From: Leptolyngbyaceae cyanobacterium M65_K2018_010
GTDB taxonomy: Bacteria; Cyanobacteriota; Cyanobacteriia; Phormidesmidales; Phormidesmidaceae
Assembly: GCA_015295885.1 (NCBI GenBank)
Contig: DVEE01000521.1
Span: 1-27,689, forward strand
DNA: 27,689 nt
Reading direction: 5' to 3'
A program made the position numbers and the translations under genes. The notes below the pieces were generated by a model. That model saw nothing but the letters and a program-made list of their open reading frames with translations, made no database searches and was not told where the DNA came from. Shown here piece after piece: positions 16,150 to 24,164 of this stretch (its first letter is position 1; the number at the start of each line of letters is the position of its first letter).

Positions 16150-19100
16150 CTACTGCCAACTCTCTAGGTCTTGCAGCCAGCTTTGGGTGATCTGTAGCCA
16201 TTGGGCGCGACGGCGTTCCACGTCGGCAGCCACCCAAATCAGGGCAATTCCCACCACAATCCCCACCACCCACTTAACCAGAGGATAGGTGGCATTCAAC
16301 AGGATCAACTGGTTCAGGGCGTTGAGGGCAAAAATTCCGGTGCCGGTATACAAAAAGGCGCGGGTGCGGAGCAGGAGCCCTGCCGCGATCGCCCCTAGCC
16401 CCATCAGGCCCACCGGCAGTCCTGTCCACCGCTCCGAGGCGATCGCCGTTACCAGTACCAGGGCAGAGGCTATCAGCCGCAACCAGTGTCGGGTATTTCT
16501 AGCCGCGGGGCGCTGCAAGCCTGGATCGAACTGGGCTCCGTAGAGCAGGGCCAGCCCCAGGGGCAATACATAGGCCAGGCTATCCTGAATGCCCTGCCCC
16601 TCTAACCCCTGCCAGATGGCCCACACCGCACAGCCCACGGCCAGGTAAGACCCACGCAGGCGGCGACTATGCCAGGCCAACCAGCCGTAGAACCCCGCTA
16701 ACACCCACAGGGTGGGGATGTGGTCAATACCGGCGGTCAGCAGGGTGATCGCCAGAGGCACCCCCACTGCCATCACCCGCCAGGGCCGCTGGGGCCACCC
16801 CCAGGCCGCCCAGGGCAGCCAGTACACCGGCACCCCTAGGGCGCAAGCCACTATCCCCCAACTCCGATCCAGCCCCTGCAGGGCCGGCAAGGTCAGCCGC
16901 AGCAGGACAAACCAGCCAACCCAGGCGGTCAGGCCGGCATAGACCCACGCTGCTTGTAGCTCGCCAGGCCGACCTACACGCCCCTGGAGCAGGGCATAGA
17001 TCACCAGGGCGGTCGCGATCGCGACTCCCAGCCCCTGCAACCCCGCCTCTGACCAGGCGCCGCTCAGCCCCGCTAACCCGATCAACCCACTGCCCAAGCC
17101 CCAGTGCAGGTGGGCTGCCCAGGCCAACTCTCCTGTGGGCAGCCGGCGCCGTGCTGCCAACCCGCTGGCCGTCCAGCCATAGACTCCCATGATCAGCGCC
17201 GCCACGCCGGCCATCAGGATCAACCCATCCACGACTTTCCCCCCTGGTGCTTTCAGCAACTGGTACAGCACCAGCTCGTACCAGCCCGCTGAAAGACCTG
17301 CTAGGGCTATCCATCGCAACCAGGCCTGGGGACGGCGGCGACCGACTTCCCAGGCTAGTAGGGCGGCCCCCACCACCAGCCAGCCCGTCCAGCCCGTGAC
17401 CCTAGGCAGGCGGAGCACCAGAGCCAGCCCGGCGTAGGCCAGGGTGAGGGATTGTAAGGGGGCCACCAGGGTGGGCTGGAATCGGCCAAGAACACTGGAT
17501 AGGGCCAGGGCCAGGCCGGCCAGAATCAGGGTGGGCACTGCCAGGGTAACCGCTGTGCCCCACCGCCAGCCCATGCCTTCGGCCAGGAGCAGTTCGACGC
17601 CCCAACCCGCCAGGTAAATTGTCCAGGCTGATACCCCGGCCCAAGACCGCCAAGCCAGGGCGATGGCCCACAGCATCAAAGCCACAACAATCACGGCCTG
17701 GGGCGTTCGCCAGCCCAGGTAGAGCCACCCCGCCGCGAACGTCAGTCCCCCCAGTAATCCCAGGGTGAGTAGGTATCCCCAGCGATCGCAGGCCCGACGG
17801 TAGAGGGCTAACAGAGGGGCAGTGGCGGCTGCCGCTGGCGGCAACTGGCTCCAGCTGAGCCAAAGGGCCAAAATCAGGCTGGCTGTGATCCCAGACCAAT
17901 CTGCCGGCTGGCGAGGGAAGCCTGGTCCCCAGTCGGCTAGGCCAGCGACCACGCCGCCCAGGCCAAAGCCCAGGGTGAGAAAGGGGACCCCTTCCCGCTG
18001 GTGGTAACGGCTGTTGAGGGCGGTGAGGGCCGTGGCCAGGCCCAAGCTCAGGAGGCGGGTCCAGGGTAGGCCCAGGGTGAGCAGGACCGCTAAGCCGGTG
18101 GTAGCCACACTGGCCGGGTAGCGACCCATCCAGGTGAGGATAATGGGTATTACCAGCCCCACAACGCTCAGCCCGGAGCGAAAGTTGGTTTCGACTAGAT
18201 GGTTCCAGAGTAACAGGTAGGCCAGGGCTGCCAGGCCAACACCGTAGGGCCAGGCGCTTACTCCCCACAGGTGGGGCAGAATCCGGCTAAACAGCAGCCC
18301 GATGGCTGCTAGGGCAAACATCACCCCCACCCAGCCCGGCAAAGGGAGCTGGGGCCAGCGCTGAGCCAGGGTGACCAGCACAGTGACAACCGTTAACCCG
18401 TAACTGACCCAGATGCGTCGGCGACTCAGGGGCGATCGCCGCCAGGTAATCACAAAGACCGTCAGGGTTGAGGCGATCAGATTCGCCACCAATACCGGCC
18501 CGCTGGCCGTACTAATGGCCGTCAAGATCAGGCTGCTACCTAGGGTGAGGCCATCGCTGAATCGGCCTAACTTAAGCTGTCGTTGCCGCCAGTAGCGATC
18601 GCCCAGGGCCACGAGGCCCACCAGGTAGGGAAAGAGGGAAAGGCCCAACAAGACTCCGTTGCCACCGCCGGTTTGGGCCCAACTCGCTAGGGGCTGGAGG
18701 ATGGCTTGGCGCAGCGGTTGGGGGAGCAGAGCCCAGCCGATAAAGCCCAGCTGAATGGCGATCGCGTAGGCTACCAACAAGTCTCGACGCCGGCCCCAGC
18801 GACCCAGGGCTTGCCCCCGCAACCCTAGGCCCAGCACACTGATGCCAAAGGCCTGGGCCCGCCAATCCGCGATCGCCAGCCCCCACCCCCAGAGCATTAG
18901 CCCTCGCCCCAGGCCAAGAATCCAGCGATCGGTGGGGTTTCCCTGGAGATGGGGAGGAAGGGCCGGATCCCCAGTATCCTTGGGGGGCTGGGTAAGCTCC
19001 GCCGCTGGCCGGATCAACCGGCGTTGCCCCAGCCCCACCCAGGTGGCCCCATACAGGCCAAAGGCCAGGGCAAACCGGCCCCACTGGGACGGCTCGACCA

Positions 19101-20049
19101 CGGTTAGGGCTCTCAGCAGGAGTAGGCCCAGGGCGGCCATCCCCGCGGTGCGAGGCCAGGGCTGGCGCGGGGGAGAGGCATGGCCTTGGGCTGACCTATG
19201 GAGCAGGACGCCCCCACTCCCTAGCACCCCTAGGTAAACCGCGAGAGTCGGCATCCAGCCGAAGCTCCAGCCGGTATGTAGATAGGCTAAGCTGAGTAGC
19301 TGGCCCTGCTCTAACCCAGGGCTCTGGTGTTGGCGGAGCACCTGCAGGGCCGCCAGGGTCAGCAAGCAAGCCGCGATCGCCCCCACGCCCACGCCCCTGG
19401 CCCCGCCCCAAACACCGAGACCATCCATGGCCCAAAAATTCAGAGGCACTAACACCAGCGTCATCATCTGCAGGGTTTGAGCGGTCAGTCGCAGATTAGG
19501 ACGGCGGCGGCACCCAAGCCCTACCCCCCAAAACACTAGGGTGTAGGCCAGCAACACCAGGTATTGCCCCACTCCACTGAATCGGGCCCACTGGGTGGCG
19601 GCCAGCACCGCCGACGACAACACCACCAAAAACACCCCTAGGCCCAGCAGCCAAACTACGCTCAGCTCGCTGAGCAAGCGATTGAGCCAGAAGCGCGACG
19701 CCTCTGGGGCGGCTGGGGTCAAAGGAGGGCCCGGCTGAGGCACAGACCGCCGTTGCCGGGGTGGCGCAGCCGACGGGGGGAGGAAATCGGTGATGGCTGG
19801 GGAGGCCCCAGCCGGGCCAGCATCGGCATCCCTGGCCGGCGGGAGCTGCTTAGCCCCCAAGCCAGGACCGGGGGCGGCCACTGGGGCAGGGGGCAGGGCA
19901 CAACTGAGCTGGTCGCGACCCAGGGCCAGTACCTGGGCTTCGGTAATCAGCCCCAGTCTCATCCAGGTATCGAGCCCTTCTAAAACCCCCGGCTGGTCGG
20001 CTGCAAATTCTAGCTGTAATCGAATCGGGTGGTCTCCATCGGCAGCCAT
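16150..20049 (-). CDS. Giant multi-spanning membrane protein, DUF2157-like, 1299 aa
   Basis: The N-terminal 50 residues are soluble and helical (LEGLDTWMRLGLITEAQVLALGRDQL), followed by a Pro/Ala-rich linker to about residue 115. From about 125 to 1265 the chain is an almost unbroken series of roughly 35 hydrophobic segments. The first, LSVVWLLGLGVFLVVLSSAV, and the following QWARFSGVGQYLVLLAYTL and QTLQMMTLVLVPLNFWAMDG match my memory of large cyanobacterial DUF2157-domain proteins. The C-terminus ends in a short basic cytosolic helix (VERRRAQWLQITQSWLQDLE). No transport or catalytic motif is evident, so function is unknown. ATG 20049 is used. The stretch is richer in GC and HIP1 sites than its surroundings, and long antisense open frames here are by-products of that composition. 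Confidence 0.85.
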   Translation of the reverse strand: MAADGDHPIRLQLEFAADQPGVLEGLDTWMRLGLITEAQVLALGRDQLSCALPPAPVAAPGPGLGAKQLPPARDADAGPAGASPAITDFLPPSAAPPRQRRSVPQPGPPLTPAAPEASRFWLNRLLSELSVVWLLGLGVFLVVLSSAVLAATQWARFSGVGQYLVLLAYTLVFWGVGLGCRRRPNLRLTAQTLQMMTLVLVPLNFWAMDGLGVWGGARGVGVGAIAACLLTLAALQVLRQHQSPGLEQGQLLSLAYLHTGWSFGWMPTLAVYLGVLGSGGVLLHRSAQGHASPPRQPWPRTAGMAALGLLLLRALTVVEPSQWGRFALAFGLYGATWVGLGQRRLIRPAAELTQPPKDTGDPALPPHLQGNPTDRWILGLGRGLMLWGWGLAIADWRAQAFGISVLGLGLRGQALGRWGRRRDLLVAYAIAIQLGFIGWALLPQPLRQAILQPLASWAQTGGGNGVLLGLSLFPYLVGLVALGDRYWRQRQLKLGRFSDGLTLGSSLILTAISTASGPVLVANLIASTLTVFVITWRRSPLSRRRIWVSYGLTVVTVLVTLAQRWPQLPLPGWVGVMFALAAIGLLFSRILPHLWGVSAWPYGVGLAALAYLLLWNHLVETNFRSGLSVVGLVIPIILTWMGRYPASVATTGLAVLLTLGLPWTRLLSLGLATALTALNSRYHQREGVPFLTLGFGLGGVVAGLADWGPGFPRQPADWSGITASLILALWLSWSQLPPAAAATAPLLALYRRACDRWGYLLTLGLLGGLTFAAGWLYLGWRTPQAVIVVALMLWAIALAWRSWAGVSAWTIYLAGWGVELLLAEGMGWRWGTAVTLAVPTLILAGLALALSSVLGRFQPTLVAPLQSLTLAYAGLALVLRLPRVTGWTGWLVVGAALLAWEVGRRRPQAWLRWIALAGLSAGWYELVLYQLLKAPGGKVVDGLILMAGVAALIMGVYGWTASGLAARRRLPTGELAWAAHLHWGLGSGLIGLAGLSGAWSEAGLQGLGVAIATALVIYALLQGRVGRPGELQAAWVYAGLTAWVGWFVLLRLTLPALQGLDRSWGIVACALGVPVYWLPWAAWGWPQRPWRVMAVGVPLAITLLTAGIDHIPTLWVLAGFYGWLAWHSRRLRGSYLAVGCAVWAIWQGLEGQGIQDSLAYVLPLGLALLYGAQFDPGLQRPAARNTRHWLRLIASALVLVTAIASERWTGLPVGLMGLGAIAAGLLLRTRAFLYTGTGIFALNALNQLILLNATYPLVKWVVGIVVGIALIWVAADVERRRAQWLQITQSWLQDLESWQ

Positions 20050-20428
20050 GGTTAGCCCAGCGGAAGAACAGTCCTAGCAGGCGGAGCACAAGCCCAGTTA
20101 GGAGAAACTTGATGCCTAGAGGCTTGGCCCATCCCTGCCTGGAGTCCAAACCATGCCCTGGGTAGAAATTTAGGCTGGATTTGGGCTCAGTGCCAGGATA
20201 ATTCACGATCTATCCCCTTGGTCATTGGCCTGTGTCAATCTGGAGGGTGCCCTAAGGGGGGCTCTAGGCCCTTACCCTAGGGGCCACCTGCAGCAGATCT
20301 CTATTCTCCCGATCAGCCCTGGTCCTTGGGGATCGAGTTCAACCAAGGTAAACCGGTACCTCAGCCCATGGGGGCGGTCATGACTGCCACCCTACGGAAC
20401 GTACCTTTGGTGATGTCGCGTAGCGGCC

Positions 20429-20476
20429 CTAGGGTTCCTGCTCGGGGGATTGGCTCTAACCCGATCAGAACCCTAG
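20429..20476 (-). terminator. Stem-loop downstream of katG
   Basis: CTAGGGTTC (20429-20437) and GAACCCTAG (20468-20476) are perfect reverse complements. Inside them TCGGG (20442-20446) pairs with CCCGA (20460-20464). The structure begins 18 bases past the katG stop on the minus strand and probably ends the peroxiredoxin-katG transcript, although no T-run follows. The remainder of the 445-base gap 20050-20494 shows no gene; it must contain the promoter of the 20049 gene. Confidence 0.5.
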
Positions 20477-20494
20477 CAGACCTTTTTGTGGAAA

Positions 20495-22885
20495 CTAGCG
20501 AAGATCGAAGCGATCCAGGTTCATCACCTTGTCCCAGGCCGCCACGAAGTCCTGCACAAACTTCGGTTGTGAGTCTGCACAGGCGTAGACTTCTGCCAGA
20601 GCCCGCAACTCAGAGTTAGAGCCGAAGATGAGGTCGACCCGGGTGCCGGTCCACTTAAGTTCGCCGGTGGCGCGATCGCGGCCCTCGAACCAGTCTTGGG
20701 TCTCAGAGGCAGCCCGCCAGGTTGTACCCAGGTCCAGCAGGTTCACAAAAAAGTCATTGGTCAAGGCCTCGGGGCGCTGGGTGAAGACCCCGTGCTGGGT
20801 CTGACCCACGTTGGTATTCAGCACCCGCAGGCCGCCGACCAGCACCGTCATCTCCGGCGGAGTCAGGGTTAGCAACTGGGCCCGATCCACCAGTAACTCT
20901 TCCGCCGATAGGGTTTGGCCAGCTTTGAGGTAGTTGCGGAAGCCGTCTGCCTTCGGTTCTAGCACCGCAAAGGACTGCACATCGGTTTGCTCCTGGGACG
21001 CATCGGTGCGTCCGGGCTGGAAGGGCACGGTAACCTCGTAGCCGGCCTGCTTCGCTGCCTGCTCGACCCCAGCGCAACCGCCCAACACGATCAGGTCTGC
21101 GATGGAGACCTTTTTCCCGCCCGCCTGGGCACCGTTGAACTCGGTTTGGATGCCTTCCAGGGTTTGCAGCACCTTGGCCAATTGCTCCGGTTGGTTGACT
21201 GCCCAATCCTTCTGGGGGGCCAGCCGGATGCGCGCTCCGTTCGCTCCACCGCGCATGTCAGACCCCCGGAAGGTGGATGCCGAGGCCCAGGCTGTGGAGA
21301 CCAACTGGGAGACAGACAGCCCCGATGCAAGAATTCTGCCTTTCAGGGCAGCGATATCCTGCTCGTTAACCAGTTCGTGGGTCACCGGGGGGATGGGGTC
21401 TTGCCACAGGAACTCTTCGGCGGGGACCTCCGGGCCAAGGTAGCGCGATTTGGGCCCCATATCCCGGTGGGTTAGTTTGAACCACGCCCTAGCGAAGGCC
21501 ACTTCCAGCTCCTCGGGATGCTCCAGGAAGCGCCGTGCAATTGGCTCGTAGATGGGGTCCATCTTCATGGCCATATCCGCCGTGGTCATGATCGGCGCAT
21601 GGCGCTTGGTGGGATCGTGGGCATCGGGCACCGTACCTGCCCCCGCACCATCCTTAGGGGCCCACTGATGGGCGCCCGCTGGGCTTTTCACCAGCTCCCA
21701 CTCGTAGCCAAATAGGTTTTCTAGGTAGTTGTTGTCCCAGTGGATCGGGTTGGTAGTCCAGGCCCCTTCAATGCCGCTGGTGATCGTATCCGCGCCTTTG
21801 CCAGTGCCGAAACGGCTCTTCCAGCCCAGGCCCTGCTCCTCAAGGCTGGCCGCCTCGGGTTCGGGCCCCACCAGGGACGCATCGCCAGCCCCGTGGCATT
21901 TACCGAAGGTATGGCCCCCGACCGTGAGGGCCACGGTTTCTTCGTCGTTCATGGCCATGCGCCCAAAGGTTTCGCGAATATCCCGACCAGCGGCAACCGG
22001 ATCAGGAATACCATCGGGCCCTTCTGGATTCACGTAGATAAGACCCATGCGAACGGCAGCAAGGGGATCTTCCAGTTCGCGATCGCCACTGTAGCGCCTG
22101 TCGGTGTAGTTCCGATCGCCATGCCAGGTGGTCTCAGAGCCCCAATAAATATCTTCTTCAGGCTCCCAAATGTCTGGCCGCCCGCCTGCGAAACCTAAGG
22201 TTTTGAAGCCCATCGACTCCAGAGCGCAGTTGCCCGCCAGGATCATCAGGTCAGCCCAGGAGATTTTCTGGCCGTACTTTTGCTTGATGGGCCAGAGCAG
22301 CATACGGGCTTTGTCCAGGTTGGCGTTGTCAGGCCAACTGTTGATCGGTGCAAACCGCTGGTTACCCGTGCCACCGCCGCCGCGCCCATCGCCGATGCGG
22401 TAGGTACCGGCGCTATGCCAGGCCATGCGAATTAGGAGGGGGCCATAGTGACCGTAGTCGGCGGGCCACCAGTCCTGGGAGTTGGTCATCAGCTCGAAGA
22501 GGTCTGCCTTTAGAGCCGCATAGTCAAGGCTCTTGAAGGCTTCAGCGTAGTTAAAGGCCTCGCCCAGAGGGTTAGATTTAGACGAGTGCTGGCGGAGGAT
22601 GTTCAGGTTCAGCTGATTGGGCCACCAGTCTCGATTCGACGTGCCCCTCCCGGCCGCAAAGGCCTGCCGACCGCTCATGAAGGGGCAGGCACTGGGGTTG
22701 CTGACGGTATAGGCCGTCGTGGGCTGGGACGAAACGTTGCCAAGGTTGTTGGCGTTCATGCTCGCCATCGGTTCGGCCTTGCTACTGGCCAAAACAGAGC
22801 GCATGGCTCGCCAGATTTCCATTAGCTTCCCACTCAGCGGGAATGGGCATTTCATTGGGCTACTGGTCATTGGGCTACTGGTCAT
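20495..22885 (-). CDS. katG: Catalase-peroxidase KatG, 796 aa with an unusual N-terminal extension
   Basis: Heme catalase-peroxidase that disproportionates H2O2. The distal triad is in RMAWHSAGTYR (Arg153, Trp156, His157). The Met-Tyr-Trp crosslink partners are Trp156, Tyr284 (GLIYVNPEG) and Met310 (FGRMAMND). The proximal heme ligand is His325 in VGGHTFGKCHG. Both the catalytic N-terminal and the inactive C-terminal peroxidase domains are complete. Family members are usually 720-750 residues; this one adds about 50 at the N-terminus, with MKCPFPLSGK (11-20) and a second SACPFMSGRQ (66-75) before the conserved GTSNRDWWPNQLNL. AGGA lies very close (three bases) to the first ATG; the ATG at 22768 (residue 40) has AAGG at better spacing, so the true start could be there. 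It lies 51 bases after the peroxiredoxin gene on the same strand. Confidence 0.96.
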   Translation of the reverse strand: MTSSPMTSSPMKCPFPLSGKLMEIWRAMRSVLASSKAEPMASMNANNLGNVSSQPTTAYTVSNPSACPFMSGRQAFAAGRGTSNRDWWPNQLNLNILRQHSSKSNPLGEAFNYAEAFKSLDYAALKADLFELMTNSQDWWPADYGHYGPLLIRMAWHSAGTYRIGDGRGGGGTGNQRFAPINSWPDNANLDKARMLLWPIKQKYGQKISWADLMILAGNCALESMGFKTLGFAGGRPDIWEPEEDIYWGSETTWHGDRNYTDRRYSGDRELEDPLAAVRMGLIYVNPEGPDGIPDPVAAGRDIRETFGRMAMNDEETVALTVGGHTFGKCHGAGDASLVGPEPEAASLEEQGLGWKSRFGTGKGADTITSGIEGAWTTNPIHWDNNYLENLFGYEWELVKSPAGAHQWAPKDGAGAGTVPDAHDPTKRHAPIMTTADMAMKMDPIYEPIARRFLEHPEELEVAFARAWFKLTHRDMGPKSRYLGPEVPAEEFLWQDPIPPVTHELVNEQDIAALKGRILASGLSVSQLVSTAWASASTFRGSDMRGGANGARIRLAPQKDWAVNQPEQLAKVLQTLEGIQTEFNGAQAGGKKVSIADLIVLGGCAGVEQAAKQAGYEVTVPFQPGRTDASQEQTDVQSFAVLEPKADGFRNYLKAGQTLSAEELLVDRAQLLTLTPPEMTVLVGGLRVLNTNVGQTQHGVFTQRPEALTNDFFVNLLDLGTTWRAASETQDWFEGRDRATGELKWTGTRVDLIFGSNSELRALAEVYACADSQPKFVQDFVAAWDKVMNLDRFDLR
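22856..22885. repeat. 15-bp tandem duplication at the katG start codon
   Basis: On the minus strand ATGACCAGTAGCCCA occurs twice in succession, giving MTSSPMTSSP and duplicating the start codon; a third ATG follows at once. Each copy offers a possible initiation codon. Confidence 0.85.
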
Positions 22886-22936
22886 TTTTCCTGTCCTAAA
22901 TGGGTACTACGGTTGGTTGTTTTCGGTACTAAACAG

Positions 22937-23503
22937 CTAATTTTGGGCGCAAAGGATGGTTCGCCACATTTGCATCAGCACAGTCATTTCCTCAGGTTTC
23001 TCGACTGCTGGGTTGAGGTAGTCCAGCATGGTCTCAGCATTAGAAACCTGAGGCAGGGACTCAAGGCTATCGCCTTCAACAAACAGTTTTTCAATCACCC
23101 CATCTTTCACCAGCATGGAATAGCGGCGAGATCGCTGCCCCATCCCCCGATCAGAAAGGTTCACGATCATGCCCATCTGACGGGTAAACTCCCCGTTTAA
23201 ATCAGGGATAAACCGGATCTGATTCGCCCCTTCCTCCTCGGCCCAAGCGGCCAACGAAAAGGGATCATTGACAGCGATACAAAGAATCTCATCCACCCCA
23301 TTGTCTCGAAAGGCCTGAGCGTACTCGTTGTAGCCTAGGAGTTGAATGGGGGAATAGGGGCAAGTAAAAGCCCCCGGCACCGCAAATGCCACCACAGTTT
23401 TGTGATCAAAGAGTTCCGCGGTCGAAAGGCTATACCAACCTGCCTCCGAAACCATCCGAAAGGTCACTTGAGGAACCCGCCGGCCCTCTGGGTTGAGAAA
23501 CAT
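22937..23503 (-). CDS. Peroxiredoxin, type II/Prx5-like, with displaced cysteine, 188 aa
   Basis: Thioredoxin-fold peroxiredoxin: FAVPGAFTCPYSPIQLLGYN (40-59), DEILCIAVNDPFSLAAWA, RFIPDLNGEFTRQMGM and RSRRYSMLVKDGVIEKLF match the Prx5/PrxII order seen in cyanobacteria. The canonical active site PGAFTPTCS is altered to PGAFTCPYS: Cys48 sits where Pro normally is and Tyr50 occupies the usual peroxidatic-Cys position. Other cysteines are Cys75 (ILCIAVND) and Cys185 near the C-terminus. The enzyme family reduces H2O2 and alkyl hydroperoxides using thioredoxin or glutaredoxin. An AAGGAG site eight bases upstream fixes the ATG at 23503. Being 51 bases before katG on the same strand argues for a shared peroxide-response transcript. 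A C-terminal tail of about 15 residues extends past the usual end. Confidence 0.88.
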   Translation of the reverse strand: MFLNPEGRRVPQVTFRMVSEAGWYSLSTAELFDHKTVVAFAVPGAFTCPYSPIQLLGYNEYAQAFRDNGVDEILCIAVNDPFSLAAWAEEEGANQIRFIPDLNGEFTRQMGMIVNLSDRGMGQRSRRYSMLVKDGVIEKLFVEGDSLESLPQVSNAETMLDYLNPAVEKPEEMTVLMQMWRTILCAQN

Positions 23504-23568
23504 TGGTTCGGCTCCTTACTCGCATTGACTATCCGTTAGTGATGTCCTAACCCCGCGATCAATGGGTT

Positions 23569-23596
23569 TTTATACGGATCCCAGAGGTTCTGCCCA
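23569..23596 (-). promoter_or_regulatory. Candidate promoter for peroxiredoxin-katG
   Basis: On the minus strand a -35-like TGGGCA (23596-23591, four of six matches to TTGACA) is followed after 16 bases by TATAAA (23574-23569) as the -10. This would place transcription start near 23562 and give a leader of about 58 bases ending in the AAGGAG site. Confidence 0.35.
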
Positions 23597-23755
23597 CTAG
23601 CACGAAAAATAGGCAAAAAAACTATTGGCCTAAGTTTGTCTACAGGGCCAAACCTAGAAGAGTCTAGCCAGTCAGGCCAGGGCGAGAGGAGCTGGAGAAG
23701 GTATAAAAATAATTAGGTTTGGCTGGCAGTAAGACCGGGATCCATATCAAGTCGT

Positions 23756-23768
23756 ACTCATTATGAGT
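23756..23768. promoter_or_regulatory. Perfect 13-bp palindrome ACTCAT-T-ATGAGT, possible operator
   Basis: A 6-1-6 palindrome about 255 bases upstream of the peroxiredoxin start. Its size and central T recall Fur-family (Fur/PerR/Zur) boxes, though the sequence is not a clear match to any of them. Assignment to peroxide control is inference from position. Confidence 0.35.
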
Positions 23769-24078
23769 TGCTATACGGTCAGCTTAATGAAGCTAACCTG
23801 CATTTGTGAGCCTACAGGGCCCTTGTTTTGCAACACTTAATTTCCCTTAATCTCTCTACAAGTTGAAATTCGACCGCCGGCGTCAGTAGGTCTGAGTCGT
23901 TGCAAAGGTTATCTACATGCTGTTAGGGACGTGCTCAAAATAAACGTACCGACTCCTGACTTGAATGGGTCCCACCACCCCACCCCCTCACCCACGCGCT
24001 ACCTATCACCCCCGGGATCTTATTTTCCCGCTGATCCCTTAGCTGATCGGTCGTCACCTTGCCGCGGAGCAGCTCGAA

Positions 24079-24112
24079 CCCCCATAACCCTCCATGGGGA
24101 GGCCTATGGGGG
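24079..24112 (-). terminator. Strong hairpin downstream of the C1 peptidase gene
   Basis: CCCCCATA (24079-24086) pairs with TATGGGGG (24105-24112), and CCTCC (24089-24093) pairs with GGAGG (24098-24102) around loop ATGG, with one two-by-two internal mismatch. It starts about 53 bases after the peptidase stop on the minus strand and is the most stable-looking hairpin in the window. No T-run follows. Confidence 0.5.
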
Positions 24113-24164
24113 GAGACGAATTGACTGTGAAGCGGTCTGCCCCTCCCTGGGCTCATTGCTCCGG

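Larger units (their letters stand above)
23504..24164. other. 661-base intergenic region between the C1 peptidase and peroxiredoxin genes
   Basis: Short open frames here (for example 23931-24179 plus) lack family resemblance and look like noise. The region carries a possible peroxiredoxin promoter (23569-23596), a 13-bp palindrome (23756-23768), further small inverted repeats (GTTAG/CTAAC near 23535-23551; TAGGC/GCCTA 23610-23632; GGGATC/GATCCC 24014-24038) and a large hairpin at 24079-24112. It is AT-richer around 23600-23940 than the flanking genes. Confidence 0.4.

Noticed and set aside
17402..19084. Long minus-strand alternative frames (288 and 170 residues) inside the giant membrane protein gene
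   Set aside because: They are shifted-frame shadows with Gly/Pro/Arg-rich composition; the 1299-residue frame explains the region.
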